Shown here: one piece after another, positions 1-7,955 of the stretch
Numbering within the stretch: the first letter of the stretch is position 1
Layout of the letters: every line of letters begins with the position of its first letter
Source: an uncultured Collinsella sp.
GTDB taxonomy: Bacteria > Actinomycetota > Coriobacteriia > Coriobacteriales > Coriobacteriaceae
DNA: 64,000 bases
NCBI GenBank assembly: GCA_902494565.1
Contig: CABUTN010000006.1
Span: 11,253-75,252 of the forward strand
Direction of reading: 5' to 3'
Notes under the pieces: generated by a model
What the model was told of the DNA's origin: nothing
Databases searched by the model: none
What the model saw: only the letters and a program-made list of their open reading frames with translations
Made by a program: the position numbers and the translations under genes

Positions 1-475
1 CGCCCGTGGGAACCTCGCCCACGCCGGCGGTATTGATGTAGACGCCGTCGGCCCCGCCGCGCTCGACCACCTTGGTGTCGCCCGTGATTATGGACACGCC
101 CGCCTCATGCGCCGCCTCGGCCATCGTCTGCACAATCTGGCGGAGCTTATCCATGGGATAGCCCTCTTCGAGGATAAATCCGCACGACAGGTAGCGCACG
201 TTGGCGCCTGAGGTCGCGACGTCGTTGACGGTTCCGCACACGGCAAGGCGGCCGATGTTGCCACCGGGGAAGAACTGCGGCGAGACCACAAAGCTGTCGG
301 TCGACATGGCGATGCGCCCGCTCGCGGGCAGCGCGGCGACGCCGGCATCGTTGCCCTCGAGCAGCTCGGGCGACCCAAAGGCATCCAAAAAGACCTCGTC
401 GATGATGCGTTTCATCATCTGGCCGCCGGAGCCGTGACCCAGCAGGACGGTGCTATCGGTAACGCTATGGGACAT
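1..475 (-). CDS. hypE: HypE, hydrogenase maturation protein (C-terminus off window)
   Basis: HypE works with HypF to make the cyanide ligands of the [NiFe]-hydrogenase iron: it dehydrates a C-terminal thiocarbamoyl-cysteine using ATP. The visible 158 residues are the N-terminal AIR-synthase-like part. They include a GHGSGG motif near residue 13, the segment MSTDSFVVSP and the nucleotide-binding stretch SIITGDTKVVERG. The C-terminal half with the catalytic PRxC cysteine lies beyond position 1 and cannot be checked. The ATG at 475 gives the usual family N-terminus and no in-frame start was seen further upstream. It is the last visible gene of the minus-strand run hypF-hypC-hypD-hypE, 84 nt after hypD. 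Confidence 0.93.
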   Translation of the reverse strand, partial: MSHSVTDSTVLLGHGSGGQMMKRIIDEVFLDAFGSPELLEGNDAGVAALPASGRIAMSTDSFVVSPQFFPGGNIGRLAVCGTVNDVATSGANVRYLSCGFILEEGYPMDKLRQIVQTMAEAAHEAGVSIITGDTKVVERGGADGVYINTAGVGEVPTG

Positions 476-530
476 ATCGAAAACTCCAATCGTGGGTGGA
501 ATTATATGGGTGAGGCTCAGCGTCGACCGG

Positions 531-554
531 TCCGCCGTCCGTTAGAACGGCGGA
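531..554 (-). other. small hairpin between hypD and hypE
   Basis: TCCGCCGT and ACGGCGGA form a perfect 8-bp stem with an 8-nt loop in the hypD-hypE gap. No T-tract follows, so it is not a convincing terminator. It may be an mRNA-processing or stability element inside the operon. Confidence 0.4.
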
Positions 555-559
555 ACCAA

Positions 560-1672
560 TTAGCCTCGGTAGCGGAAATATGCTGCGCAGCTGCCCTCGG
601 AGCTCACCATGCACGGGCCGACGGGGTGCTCGGGTGTACAAGCGTGGCCGAACAGAGGGCAGTCGCTCGGCGTAATGGCCCCGCGCAGCACGTCGCCGCA
701 GCGGCACCCACGCGGCTCGACCGTCGCCTCAACGGGCACGTCAAAGCGAGCGCGGGCATCAAAGCGCGAGAACTCGGGGCGGATGGAAAGGCCCGAGTTG
801 GCAATCGGCCCCAGCCCGCGCCACGTGGTGTCGCATGGCTCAAACACCTGCTCGACCAGCTGGCGCGCCACGGGGTTGCCGTCTGTGTTGACGCCACGGC
901 GGTAGGCGTTGCCAATCGCGGGCTTGCCCTCGACAACCATCTGGACCAGCATGCAGATACCCTGCAGGATATCGACCGGTTCAAATCCTGTGACCACGCC
1001 CGGGGTATCGAACTCATCGACCAAAAAGCTAAAGGGCGTCAAGCCCGTGATGGTGGCGACGTGGCCCGGCAGGATAAAGCCGTCGATGGTGGTCTCGGGA
1101 TCGTTGGCGATGGCACGCAACGCCGGCGGCGTGGTCTTGTGGGCGCAATAGACCGAAAAGTTCAAAAGCCCACGCGCCTCGGCCTCCAAGATGGCGGCGG
1201 CGATGGTGGGCGTCGTAGTCTCAAAGCCCACGCCCATAAAAATGACCGGGCGATCGGGGTTTTGCTCGGCAATGTCGAGCGCGTCGAGTGGGGAGTAGAC
1301 GATGCGGATGTCGCGCCCTGCCGCCTTTTGCGCAGCGAGCGAGGTGGACGATCCGGGCACGCGCATCATGTCGCCAAAGGTGGTGATGATGGCGCCGTCG
1401 ATGTTGGCGAGCGCGATTGCGTGGTCGATGTCGCGGTTGGCGGTAACGCAGACGGGGCAGCCCGGTCCGCTCAGCAGCTTGAGCCCGGCCGGCATAATGG
1501 AGCGAAAGCCATAGCGGCCGATGCTCACGGTGTGCGTGCCGCAGACTTCCATAAGGTTGATGGTGTGGTCGCCGACGAGTTCATGGATGCGTTCGATGAG
1601 CTCGCGGGCCAGCTTGGAATCGCGAAATGCCGAAAAGTCGATACCGGAGCGAGCCGGCTGTCCGGCCGCCAC
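560..1672 (-). CDS. hypD: HypD, Fe(CN)2CO assembly scaffold
   Basis: HypD forms a complex with HypC that holds the iron while CN and CO ligands are attached, and it carries a redox-active [4Fe-4S] cluster. At 370 residues it is a normal length. Visible motifs are MEVCGTHT near residue 40, GPGCPVCVT near residue 70, and a C-terminal region with cysteines in GCRCGD, SDCPLFGHAC and GPCMVSSEGSC. The start is a GTG whose G is the last base of the hypC stop codon (TAGTG), so translation is coupled to hypC. Identity is secure from these motifs and the neighbours. Confidence 0.96.
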   Translation of the reverse strand: MAAGQPARSGIDFSAFRDSKLARELIERIHELVGDHTINLMEVCGTHTVSIGRYGFRSIMPAGLKLLSGPGCPVCVTANRDIDHAIALANIDGAIITTFGDMMRVPGSSTSLAAQKAAGRDIRIVYSPLDALDIAEQNPDRPVIFMGVGFETTTPTIAAAILEAEARGLLNFSVYCAHKTTPPALRAIANDPETTIDGFILPGHVATITGLTPFSFLVDEFDTPGVVTGFEPVDILQGICMLVQMVVEGKPAIGNAYRRGVNTDGNPVARQLVEQVFEPCDTTWRGLGPIANSGLSIRPEFSRFDARARFDVPVEATVEPRGCRCGDVLRGAITPSDCPLFGHACTPEHPVGPCMVSSEGSCAAYFRYRG

Positions 1673-1932
1673 TAGTATGCCTCGGCCGGGTTGCTGGCCA
1701 GTTGGTCTTCTTCGACCAGTTCGGTCATGGCATTAACGAGCTCGAGCGTTTCTTGCGCTTCCTGCTCGTCGACGATCTGGATGCCAAAGCCGGCGTGTAC
1801 GAGAATATAGTCGCCAACCTGCGCCGTCGGCACGAGTCTTAGCGAAACAGGGCGCTCGATGCCCATCATGTCGACGGTGGCCTTGAGGTCGTCGTCGCGT
1901 TTGACTACTTTACCGGGAACGGCAAGGCACAT
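1672..1932 (-). CDS. hypC: HypC/HupF-family hydrogenase maturation chaperone
   Basis: This 86-residue chaperone binds HypD and then the hydrogenase large-subunit precursor. The conserved N-terminus MCLAVPGKV is present. Cys2, which coordinates the iron and contacts partners, is intact once the initiator Met is removed. The C-terminal tail is acidic. It sits between hypF and hypD and overlaps hypD by one base. An AAAGGGG ribosome-binding site lies just upstream of the ATG at 1932. Confidence 0.95.
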   Translation of the reverse strand: MCLAVPGKVVKRDDDLKATVDMMGIERPVSLRLVPTAQVGDYILVHAGFGIQIVDEQEAQETLELVNAMTELVEEDQLASNPAEAY

Positions 1933-2056
1933 ATTGTTCCCCTTTTATACGCTTTGCGCTGGACGGGCGCTCAATAATCCATCAGTTGATGGTAGCGCTC
2001 GCGGGGTTCGCGGGCAAACGCGTTACGCCTGTGAGACGGCGGCGTGCGAGGGCGAG

Positions 2057-4516
2057 CTACTGTGATGCAATCTGCGCAAGACGAGCGCTTGCGACCGCCG
2101 CCTGACCGTAGGCGATGCAGCCGTCATTGACGGGTACGGTGTGGGGGACAAGGACAGTAAGGCCCGCGCTTTTGAGCTCGCGGGCGAGGAGCTGAAGCAG
2201 AAGTCGGTTCATGAACACGCCGCCCGAGAGCGCGACGGTGTCGATGCCCTCGTGCACGCAGATATCGCTGGCGATGCGCGCCGAGGAGCGCGCGATGCCG
2301 ACATGGAAGTCGAGTGCGAGCCTGTTGGCGGGCGCTCCGGCTTCAATTCCTCCCAAAAGTGCCTCAAAGAGTGCTTTCTGGTCCAGAACATAGGGGCCGT
2401 CCAGCCACGATGGGTCAGATGCGGAGTAGCCGGCGTTGTCGTCGGGAAAATGGGCGATTTCGCTGTCGAGCGCGCGCCAGGCGGCGGCTTCGAGCTCGAT
2501 GGCGGGTTCGCCCTCGTAGGTTGCCTGGCCGCAAATGCCCAAAATCGCGGTTGCGGCATCAAACAGGCGACCCATGCTGCTAGTGCGCGGACTGTTGATG
2601 CCGCGCTCGATCATCGTTGCCGTTATGCTGCGCGTTTGCTCGTCAAGGCTGTTCAAGAGCCCCGCGGCTCCCGGGTGCTCGAGCAGGTCGAGCTCGCTGA
2701 GCAGGGCAAAGGCGTTGCGGCGGGCATCGTGTACGGATGCGGCGCCACCGGGAAGCGCCCAGGCGCGCAGATGCGCGACGCGCTCAAAATCGGTGAGACG
2801 GGCGACAAGAAACTCACCGCCCCATATGGTGCCATCGGTGCCGGCGCCCGTGCCGTCGAAGGCGATGCCGAGGACGCGTGCATCGGGCGCAAGCCGGCCT
2901 GCGACAATCGCCTCTGCCATTACGCTCGCGATGTGCGCATGGTGGTGCTGGACTTCGATAAGCGGCAGATCGTGCTCGCGCGCCCATTGGCTCGACAGAT
3001 AGCTGGGATGCATGTCGCATGCCAAGGCGGCAGGCGCCAGGTCAAAGAGGTTTTCCAGACGCGAGCGCGCGGCGCTCCAAGCATCGAAAGTCGCGCCGTT
3101 TTCGACATCGCCGATATGCTGCGACACAAAACAGGTCGTATGACCGTCCGAGTCCGTGCGAGTGAGTGCAATCGTGGCTTTTTGTTGCGGCCCGCAGGCG
3201 AGTACGCAGGGCGTGGTGCCGTCGAGCGCCGGCAACGACAGCGGTTGCGGCGCATATCCGCGTGCACGACGTACGGGCATGACGTCGCCGTCGACCACGC
3301 GTACCACGGAGTCGTCGTAGCGCGACAGGATCGCGCGGTCGTTGCCGAGCAGCGCGTCGGCGATGCCGGCGGCAACGAGATGCTCCCATGCAAGGGCGTC
3401 GTCGGTCTCGATGGGCTCTTCGCTCAGGTTTCCGCTGGTCATGACCAGCGCATGCATGTCATGCGACGCGGCAGCTGCAAGCAACAGATGTTGAAGCGGC
3501 GTATAGGGGAGCATGACGCCGAGCTCGGGCAAGTCGTGCGCGACAGATGGCGCGAGGGCGAGGATGTCGGGGGAACCGCCGTTGCCCTCGCCAACAGTGC
3601 GCCGGCGCAGCAGCACAATGGGGCGGATACTGCCGGCGAGAAGCTCGCGCTCAGCGTCGTCGATATGGCACAGGCGCCCGGCATCGGCAAGACTGCGCAC
3701 CATGACGGCAAGCGGCTTATTGCTGCGACGCTTGCGACGGCGCAGCTCGGCCACCGCCTGCTCGTTGGCAGCGTCACAGGATAGATGGAATCCGCCCAGG
3801 CCCTTGATGGCGACGATGCCACCGCTGGCCAGCAGCTCAACGCAGCGCTCGATGATAGCGTCGCTGGCCTCGCGTGTGGTGCCGACGGCCGGTGTCGCGG
3901 ACGAATTCCCGCACGCATCGCCGTTCACAGCCTCACGCCACGTAATATGCGGCCCGCAATCAAAGCAGGCATCGGGCTGCGCGTGAAAACGCCGGTCGAG
4001 CGGATTGGCATACTCCGCGGCACACTCGGGGCACATGGGAAAACGGTCCATCGAGGTAGCCGCTCGATCGTAAGGCAGCGAGCGGATGATGGTAAAGCGC
4101 GGTCCGCAGTTAGTGCAGTTGATAAAGGGGTAGTGATAGCGTCGGTCGGCGGGATCGAACAACTCGCGCAGGCAATCGTCACAGGTGGCGATATCGGGCG
4201 AGACAAGTGTGGTGTGCGCGGTCTGGTCCTGCGACGCCACAATGTGAAAGCCCTGCTCATCGGCAGTGCTCCAACCGCCAGGCTCCAAATCCGCAATATC
4301 GACTCGCTCAACGCGAGCCGCCGCGGGCGCATGCTCAGAAAGCGCAGCGACAAATCCGTCAACCGCCTCGGCACAAGCGTGCGCCTCGATATGCACGCCG
4401 TCGCCCGCATTGAGCACCCATCCGCAAATGCCATGCGCCATGGCCTCGCGATACACAAACGGTCGCATGCCAACGCCCTGCACAATGCCCGTCACATGAA
4501 TATGCACATGCCGCAT
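2057..4516 (-). CDS. hypF: HypF, carbamoyltransferase for hydrogenase cyanide ligands
   Basis: HypF converts carbamoyl phosphate to a carbamoyl group passed to HypE. Domains in order are an acylphosphatase domain (residues ~1-90, VQGVGMRPFVYR), two zinc-finger CxxC pairs (TCDDC, NCTNC, CPEC, CFDC; ~100-190), a YrdC-like domain (~210-390, IKGLGGFHLSCDA) and a Kae1-like carbamoyltransferase domain (HHHAH near residue 480, ALSGGVFMN near the end). The ATG at 4516 is chosen over one 27 nt upstream because it has a GAGGGG ribosome-binding site and begins exactly at the acylphosphatase domain. The length of 819 residues fits the family. It heads hypF-hypC-hypD-hypE, with a 124-nt gap before hypC. 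Confidence 0.95.
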   Translation of the reverse strand: MRHVHIHVTGIVQGVGMRPFVYREAMAHGICGWVLNAGDGVHIEAHACAEAVDGFVAALSEHAPAAARVERVDIADLEPGGWSTADEQGFHIVASQDQTAHTTLVSPDIATCDDCLRELFDPADRRYHYPFINCTNCGPRFTIIRSLPYDRAATSMDRFPMCPECAAEYANPLDRRFHAQPDACFDCGPHITWREAVNGDACGNSSATPAVGTTREASDAIIERCVELLASGGIVAIKGLGGFHLSCDAANEQAVAELRRRKRRSNKPLAVMVRSLADAGRLCHIDDAERELLAGSIRPIVLLRRRTVGEGNGGSPDILALAPSVAHDLPELGVMLPYTPLQHLLLAAAASHDMHALVMTSGNLSEEPIETDDALAWEHLVAAGIADALLGNDRAILSRYDDSVVRVVDGDVMPVRRARGYAPQPLSLPALDGTTPCVLACGPQQKATIALTRTDSDGHTTCFVSQHIGDVENGATFDAWSAARSRLENLFDLAPAALACDMHPSYLSSQWAREHDLPLIEVQHHHAHIASVMAEAIVAGRLAPDARVLGIAFDGTGAGTDGTIWGGEFLVARLTDFERVAHLRAWALPGGAASVHDARRNAFALLSELDLLEHPGAAGLLNSLDEQTRSITATMIERGINSPRTSSMGRLFDAATAILGICGQATYEGEPAIELEAAAWRALDSEIAHFPDDNAGYSASDPSWLDGPYVLDQKALFEALLGGIEAGAPANRLALDFHVGIARSSARIASDICVHEGIDTVALSGGVFMNRLLLQLLARELKSAGLTVLVPHTVPVNDGCIAYGQAAVASARLAQIASQ

Positions 4517-4539
4517 GCGACACCCCTCATCAAAACCGA

Positions 4540-4609
4540 CCAAAAAGGGACAGGTTTATTTTGGTAGGTAAAACGCTAAACCTGCCAAAACAAACCTGTC
4601 CCTTTTTGG
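4540..4609. repeat. 70-nt palindromic intergenic element upstream of hypF
   Basis: Two 29-nt arms (4540-4568 and 4581-4609) are reverse complements with two mismatches and a 12-nt loop. Each arm contains the core AGGGACAGG. The element lies between nikR and hypF and would form a long hairpin in the hypF leader. It has no T-tract. The GGGACAGG core recurs in other palindromes of this window (20979, 21846, 22648), suggesting one superfamily of dispersed elements. Confidence 0.8.
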
Positions 4610-4632
4610 CAGGTGCGCTGCGGGAAATTCCG

Positions 4633-5145
4633 CTACAGCCCCAGGCTCTGCTCGGTGGCGGCGCAGGTGAGCTCGCCGTGTTTAACGCCGCGCAGGCCCA
4701 GTAGACGGTCGGCTAGTTCGTAGACGCGCTCGCCGCGACCCTTGAGTGCCAGGATTTCCAAGCAGTTGTGGTGATCCAGATGCACGTGCATCGTCGATAC
4801 GATCTCGTCGGTGTAGTCGTGCTGCACCTCGTCCAGGCGGCGCGTCAGATCGCCGGTGTGATGGTCGTAGATCATGGTGAGCGACCCGATAACGTGCTCA
4901 TCGGGCGTGCGCATCTGCTCTTTGGCGATTGAGGCGCGAATCAAATCGCGCACGGCCTCGGAGCGGTTGGCCACGTCGCCGCGGCGTGCGATCTGCTCGT
5001 CAAAACGGCGCAGCAGGTCGTCGGGTGCGGTAACCGAAAAACGGACCAGCTCGGAGCCGGAACCACTACAGTGGCAGCCCGCGTCACCGTCCGCCCCGTG
5101 CGGATGCTCGTGATCGTACCCGCAGCTGTGCTCGTGTTCGGCCAC
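4633..5145 (-). CDS. nikR: NikR, nickel-responsive ribbon-helix-helix repressor
   Basis: NikR is a tetrameric nickel sensor that represses nickel uptake or use genes. A ribbon-helix-helix domain (VRFSVTAPDDLLRRFD onward, residues ~33-75) is followed by an ACT-like metal domain. The expected ligands are visible: a His 11 residues before the HVH pair, and Cys in HVHLDHHNC, matching His76/His87/His89/Cys95 of E. coli NikR in spacing. The protein is 170 residues against about 135 in E. coli because of an extra N-terminal segment of about 30 residues rich in His and Cys. The GTG start lies one base after the preceding gene's stop. Its place just ahead of the hyp genes fits nickel-dependent hydrogenase control. 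Confidence 0.92.
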   Translation of the reverse strand: MAEHEHSCGYDHEHPHGADGDAGCHCSGSGSELVRFSVTAPDDLLRRFDEQIARRGDVANRSEAVRDLIRASIAKEQMRTPDEHVIGSLTMIYDHHTGDLTRRLDEVQHDYTDEIVSTMHVHLDHHNCLEILALKGRGERVYELADRLLGLRGVKHGELTCAATEQSLGL

Positions 5146-5146
5146 C

Positions 5147-5395
5147 TTACACCAGCTTCACGGAGCCGACGGAGTTGTGGTCGGCCTCGATGGCTTCCTC
5201 GTAGCCCTCGAGCGCGTCATGCGCCTCGTGCAGCGCGGCCATGGCGGCCTCGAGCTTGGCGCCGATGCGCTCCATGTCAAAATTCTCGGTCGCATGCAGC
5301 AACTGATGGCTCCACTCATGAGCGAGCTCGATGGTGTCGTCGACCTGTTTGACGCTCATGGCAAGCTGGCTCATGTTCATTCCAACATCATGCAT
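5147..5395 (-). CDS. small helical protein of unknown function, co-transcribed with nikR
   Basis: This 82-residue protein is not recognised. The composition suggests all-helical structure: MSQLAMSVKQVDDTIELAHEW, then a long amphipathic stretch rich in Glu and Ala. It has seven histidines, four of them within the first half. No signal peptide or membrane segment is seen. A strong AAAGGAGAT ribosome-binding site precedes the ATG at 5395, and the stop is one base from the nikR start, so it almost certainly shares the nikR transcript. A role in nickel handling is possible from context only. Confidence 0.75.
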   Translation of the reverse strand: MHDVGMNMSQLAMSVKQVDDTIELAHEWSHQLLHATENFDMERIGAKLEAAMAALHEAHDALEGYEEAIEADHNSVGSVKLV

Positions 5396-5467
5396 GGGAA
5401 ATCTCCTTTTGTATGGGGCAGTTCAGTGGTTCAGATTTTACTACGCCCGCTCTGTGCGCAGCTGCAT

Positions 5468-5505
5468 AAGAAAACGGGTGCGAGTCTGTGCGACCCGCAC
5501 CCGTT
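5468..5505 (-). terminator. rho-independent terminator after trxA
   Basis: AACGGGTGCG (5473-5482) pairs with CGCACCCGTT (5496-5505), a perfect 10-bp stem with a 13-nt loop. On the minus strand it is followed by TTTTCTT. It lies about 120 nt downstream of the thioredoxin stop. Confidence 0.75.
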
Positions 5506-5626
5506 CACTGGGGGCTGTTTGTGACTACCATACTATCCGTGGTTGCACTCGGTGCATCCAGAAGTCCGGCGAGCGGTGCAAAAGCGCTCATGGACGGCAG
5601 GCAGACGGCAACATGTAACAAGCGTA

Positions 5627-5947
5627 TTACAGATGCTTCTCCAGCAGCGCCTGCAGCCTCGCCTTGGGCAGAGCGCCAACCGAGCGGTCAATCTCCTCGC
5701 CGTTCTTAAACACAACCAGCGTGGGGATGCTCATGACGCCATACTTCATGGCCAGGTCCTGGTTGTCGTCGACGTTGCATTTGGCAACGGCAAGCTTGCC
5801 CGCCAGCTCATCGGCAACCTCGTCAACGATGGGCGAGAGGGAGCGGCAGGGACCGCACCACGGTGCCCAAAAATCGACCAGCACGGGCAGGCTGTCGTTA
5901 ACGACGGAATCGAAGTTCTCGGGGGTAATCTGCTTAATGTCAGCCAT
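5627..5947 (-). CDS. trxA: thioredoxin
   Basis: This is a classical 106-residue thioredoxin that reduces protein disulfides in the cytoplasm. The active site is WCGPC (Cys31 and Cys34), with the cis-proline motif SIPT and the GALPKARL C-terminal helix. The ATG at 5947 has a GGAGGT ribosome-binding site five bases upstream; a longer open frame to 6031 adds 28 residues unlike any thioredoxin and is not used. Transcribed alone and divergently from the gene at 6084. Confidence 0.96.
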   Translation of the reverse strand: MADIKQITPENFDSVVNDSLPVLVDFWAPWCGPCRSLSPIVDEVADELAGKLAVAKCNVDDNQDLAMKYGVMSIPTLVVFKNGEEIDRSVGALPKARLQALLEKHL

Positions 5948-6083
5948 GGTGACCTCCATAATGTGACGCGGCTTGGCCGCGTAAAACTCAGTACGACCGT
6001 GCTTATACCCAGCCGCCCGCAAAGCAACCACTCGCGGGCAGCTCTTTTATATAATGGTGGGCACGCAAACGATTGGAGAGCGC

Positions 6084-6659
6084 ATGTCCACGTCACAAAG
6101 CCAGAAAAAAGAAGCCATCGCCCAGGCGGCCGAGCAGGAGCTCAAATCGCTTGCGGTCCGTGGCGTGCGTATCGCGGGCAACGCGTGCTCGCCGATCGTG
6201 CTGGTCAAAGGCGATTTGGACGAGGCCGAGCGTTCGGGTGGCGAGCTTGCCGCCGGCCCGGATGGCGCGGCGTTGCGCAAGGCGCTTGGGGCTATCGGCT
6301 ACGCGCCCGAGGATTTTTGCGTGCTGGCAAGCGTCGCCGGCGTGGGTGACGGAGCGGTCACGGTGGGCGAGACTCTGCCGTGCGAGCTGTTCCGCGAGGC
6401 GCTCGAGGCCTTGGACCCCGAGGCGGTGCTACTGCTCGACAACAACGCGGCCGATGCCATGCGCGAGACCTACGCCGATATGCTCGTGGCGATCGATGAC
6501 TTCGACACCGCCATGCTCAAGCCCGGCCTGGTCGCCCATGTGCAGGGCCGCCGCGTGCTCGCGCTCGACGGCTTTGAGGCGGCACTCACCGACAAGGCCG
6601 CTAAGCAGCGCATGTGGGCCTATATCAAGCAGCTGACTCCGGCGGCCGCTCCGCTGTAG
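6084..6659 (+). CDS. uncharacterised protein with possible degenerate uracil-DNA-glycosylase fold
   Basis: 191 residues, no signal or membrane segment. No family is certain, but the order of elements follows the family-4/5 uracil-DNA glycosylase layout. A strand IVLVKGDLDEAE sits where LVGEAPGxxE is expected. It is followed by PDGAALRKALGAIGY (the GRAGxLLxxxLxxxG helix), by ALDPEAVLLLDNNAADAM (the PxxIVxLGxxA segment) and by a terminal helix DKAAKQRMWAYIKQL. The catalytic GEAPG residues are absent, so glycosylase activity is unlikely. The start at 6084 is chosen for its GGAGAG site. A TATAAT box at 6050-6055 is a possible -10. Confidence 0.7.
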   Translation: MSTSQSQKKEAIAQAAEQELKSLAVRGVRIAGNACSPIVLVKGDLDEAERSGGELAAGPDGAALRKALGAIGYAPEDFCVLASVAGVGDGAVTVGETLPCELFREALEALDPEAVLLLDNNAADAMRETYADMLVAIDDFDTAMLKPGLVAHVQGRRVLALDGFEAALTDKAAKQRMWAYIKQLTPAAAPL

Positions 6660-6677
6660 CGAGGCTGGCGGCAGCCC

Positions 6678-7955
6678 CTACATCACAGCGCGCAGCTCAA
6701 ACCGATCGCCGTTAATGCGGAACTGGCAGTTGCCGTTCATGCGTTCGACGGCAAGCTTAATGCTCTTGGTTCCAAAGCCGTGTCCGGTTTGCCCGGCTAC
6801 GGGCATGCCGTCGACCATGCGCGGCGCGCGGTCAAACGTGTTGGAAACTAACAGCAGCAGCTGGCCGTCCTCTAATCGCAGGTCAAAGTCGACGAATCGC
6901 TTTCCTTGGGGTGCGGCGCTTGCGGCGGTGATAGCGTTTTCCAAGGCATTTGAGAGCACGCTAAACAGGTCGGCGTCACCTACGTGGATGGTTTCGGGTA
7001 CGGCGGCGCGCAGGTTGGCGGTAATGCCGTTTCTATTGATATCCGAGTTAAATGACGAAAGCGCGATGTTTACGGTCTCGTTGGCGCAGAAGCGGCGTAC
7101 GGCGGTGCGGTCGCCGGCTTCGCAGAGTTCGTCGATGCGATCGAGCGCCTCGTCGGTGTGACCCTCCTCAATTAAAGCGGCCAGGCCGCGTAGGAAGTGA
7201 CGCATGTCGTGGCGAAGAATCGACAGCTCGCGTCCAGATTGACGCCAGGCCTCAAGCTCTTTAATGGCGGCACTGTCGCGGGTTTCGAGCATCCAGCGCT
7301 CTCGCTCGGCGGTTTCCTTTTCTTCGTATTCGCGCAGGTAGACGGCGAGGAACATAAGGTAGAACGCGCAGAGCGCAAAGGCCAAAAACTCAACCGTCAC
7401 CACCGAGCCCGAGTGGAACAGCGTGGTGTAGACGTTGGTGGCGTAGTCAAAGATGTAATAGACGAGCGGCAGGATTAAAAGGATGCCCAGCTCGGTGGTG
7501 CTTTTAATCGCCAAGCGCGGACCGATGTCGCCGGCCCAATGCAGCAGGACGGCAAAGACGGCGAGTGTGGTCGCGATGCGCGCCAGATAGTACGCGATCT
7601 GAGAATCGGTTGCGGCAAATGCGGCGATGCCCATCCAATTGCTGAACTGGCAGCTCAGATAGGCACTCGTAATGCCGAGCACGGCAAGCAGCGGGCTCAG
7701 GCGGTAGCGCGCGCACAAATAGATGATGAGCGGCAGATGCACGACGAGCGGATATACCTGGCGGGCGAAAAGCTCTCCGCCGACGGCATTGGCGAGGCCA
7801 AATGCGCATCCGGTTACGGCACCGACCAGCACCAGTTCAAGCGCATGACGCCGGTTGATCTCGACACCGCACAGCGCCGCCGAGGCAAAGACGCCAAAGA
7901 GTAGCGTTGTGGCGTGGTGGATTGCCCAAAGGACCATTTCGACCGAGGAGACCAT
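6678..7955 (-). CDS. AgrC/ComD-like sensor histidine kinase (GHKL type)
   Basis: 425 residues. The first ~215 residues hold six or seven hydrophobic segments, typical of peptide-sensing quorum kinases. A short coiled linker follows. The H-box is ILRHDMRHFLRG near residue 250, the N-box is SVLSNALENAI and the G-box is GHGFGTKSI. These features match the HPK10 group whose partners are LytTR regulators, and that partner lies directly upstream. The start ATG overlaps the regulator stop as TGATG, so the pair is translationally coupled. The ligand is unknown, and no agrB or agrD-like gene was seen nearby. Confidence 0.9.
   Translation of the reverse strand: MVSSVEMVLWAIHHATTLLFGVFASAALCGVEINRRHALELVLVGAVTGCAFGLANAVGGELFARQVYPLVVHLPLIIYLCARYRLSPLLAVLGITSAYLSCQFSNWMGIAAFAATDSQIAYYLARIATTLAVFAVLLHWAGDIGPRLAIKSTTELGILLILPLVYYIFDYATNVYTTLFHSGSVVTVEFLAFALCAFYLMFLAVYLREYEEKETAERERWMLETRDSAAIKELEAWRQSGRELSILRHDMRHFLRGLAALIEEGHTDEALDRIDELCEAGDRTAVRRFCANETVNIALSSFNSDINRNGITANLRAAVPETIHVGDADLFSVLSNALENAITAASAAPQGKRFVDFDLRLEDGQLLLLVSNTFDRAPRMVDGMPVAGQTGHGFGTKSIKLAVERMNGNCQFRINGDRFELRAVM

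Noticed and set aside
434..1675. Long open frame on the plus strand opposite hypD
   Set aside because: It is antisense to hypD, whose motifs are certain. High GC content leaves long shadow frames; the same applies to frames opposite dnaK, the hydratase, clpB, the flavoprotein and dnaX.
5396..5467. NikR box (GTATGA-N16-TCATAC) upstream of the nikR unit
   Set aside because: Only a lone GTATG was seen; no matching half-site at the right distance.
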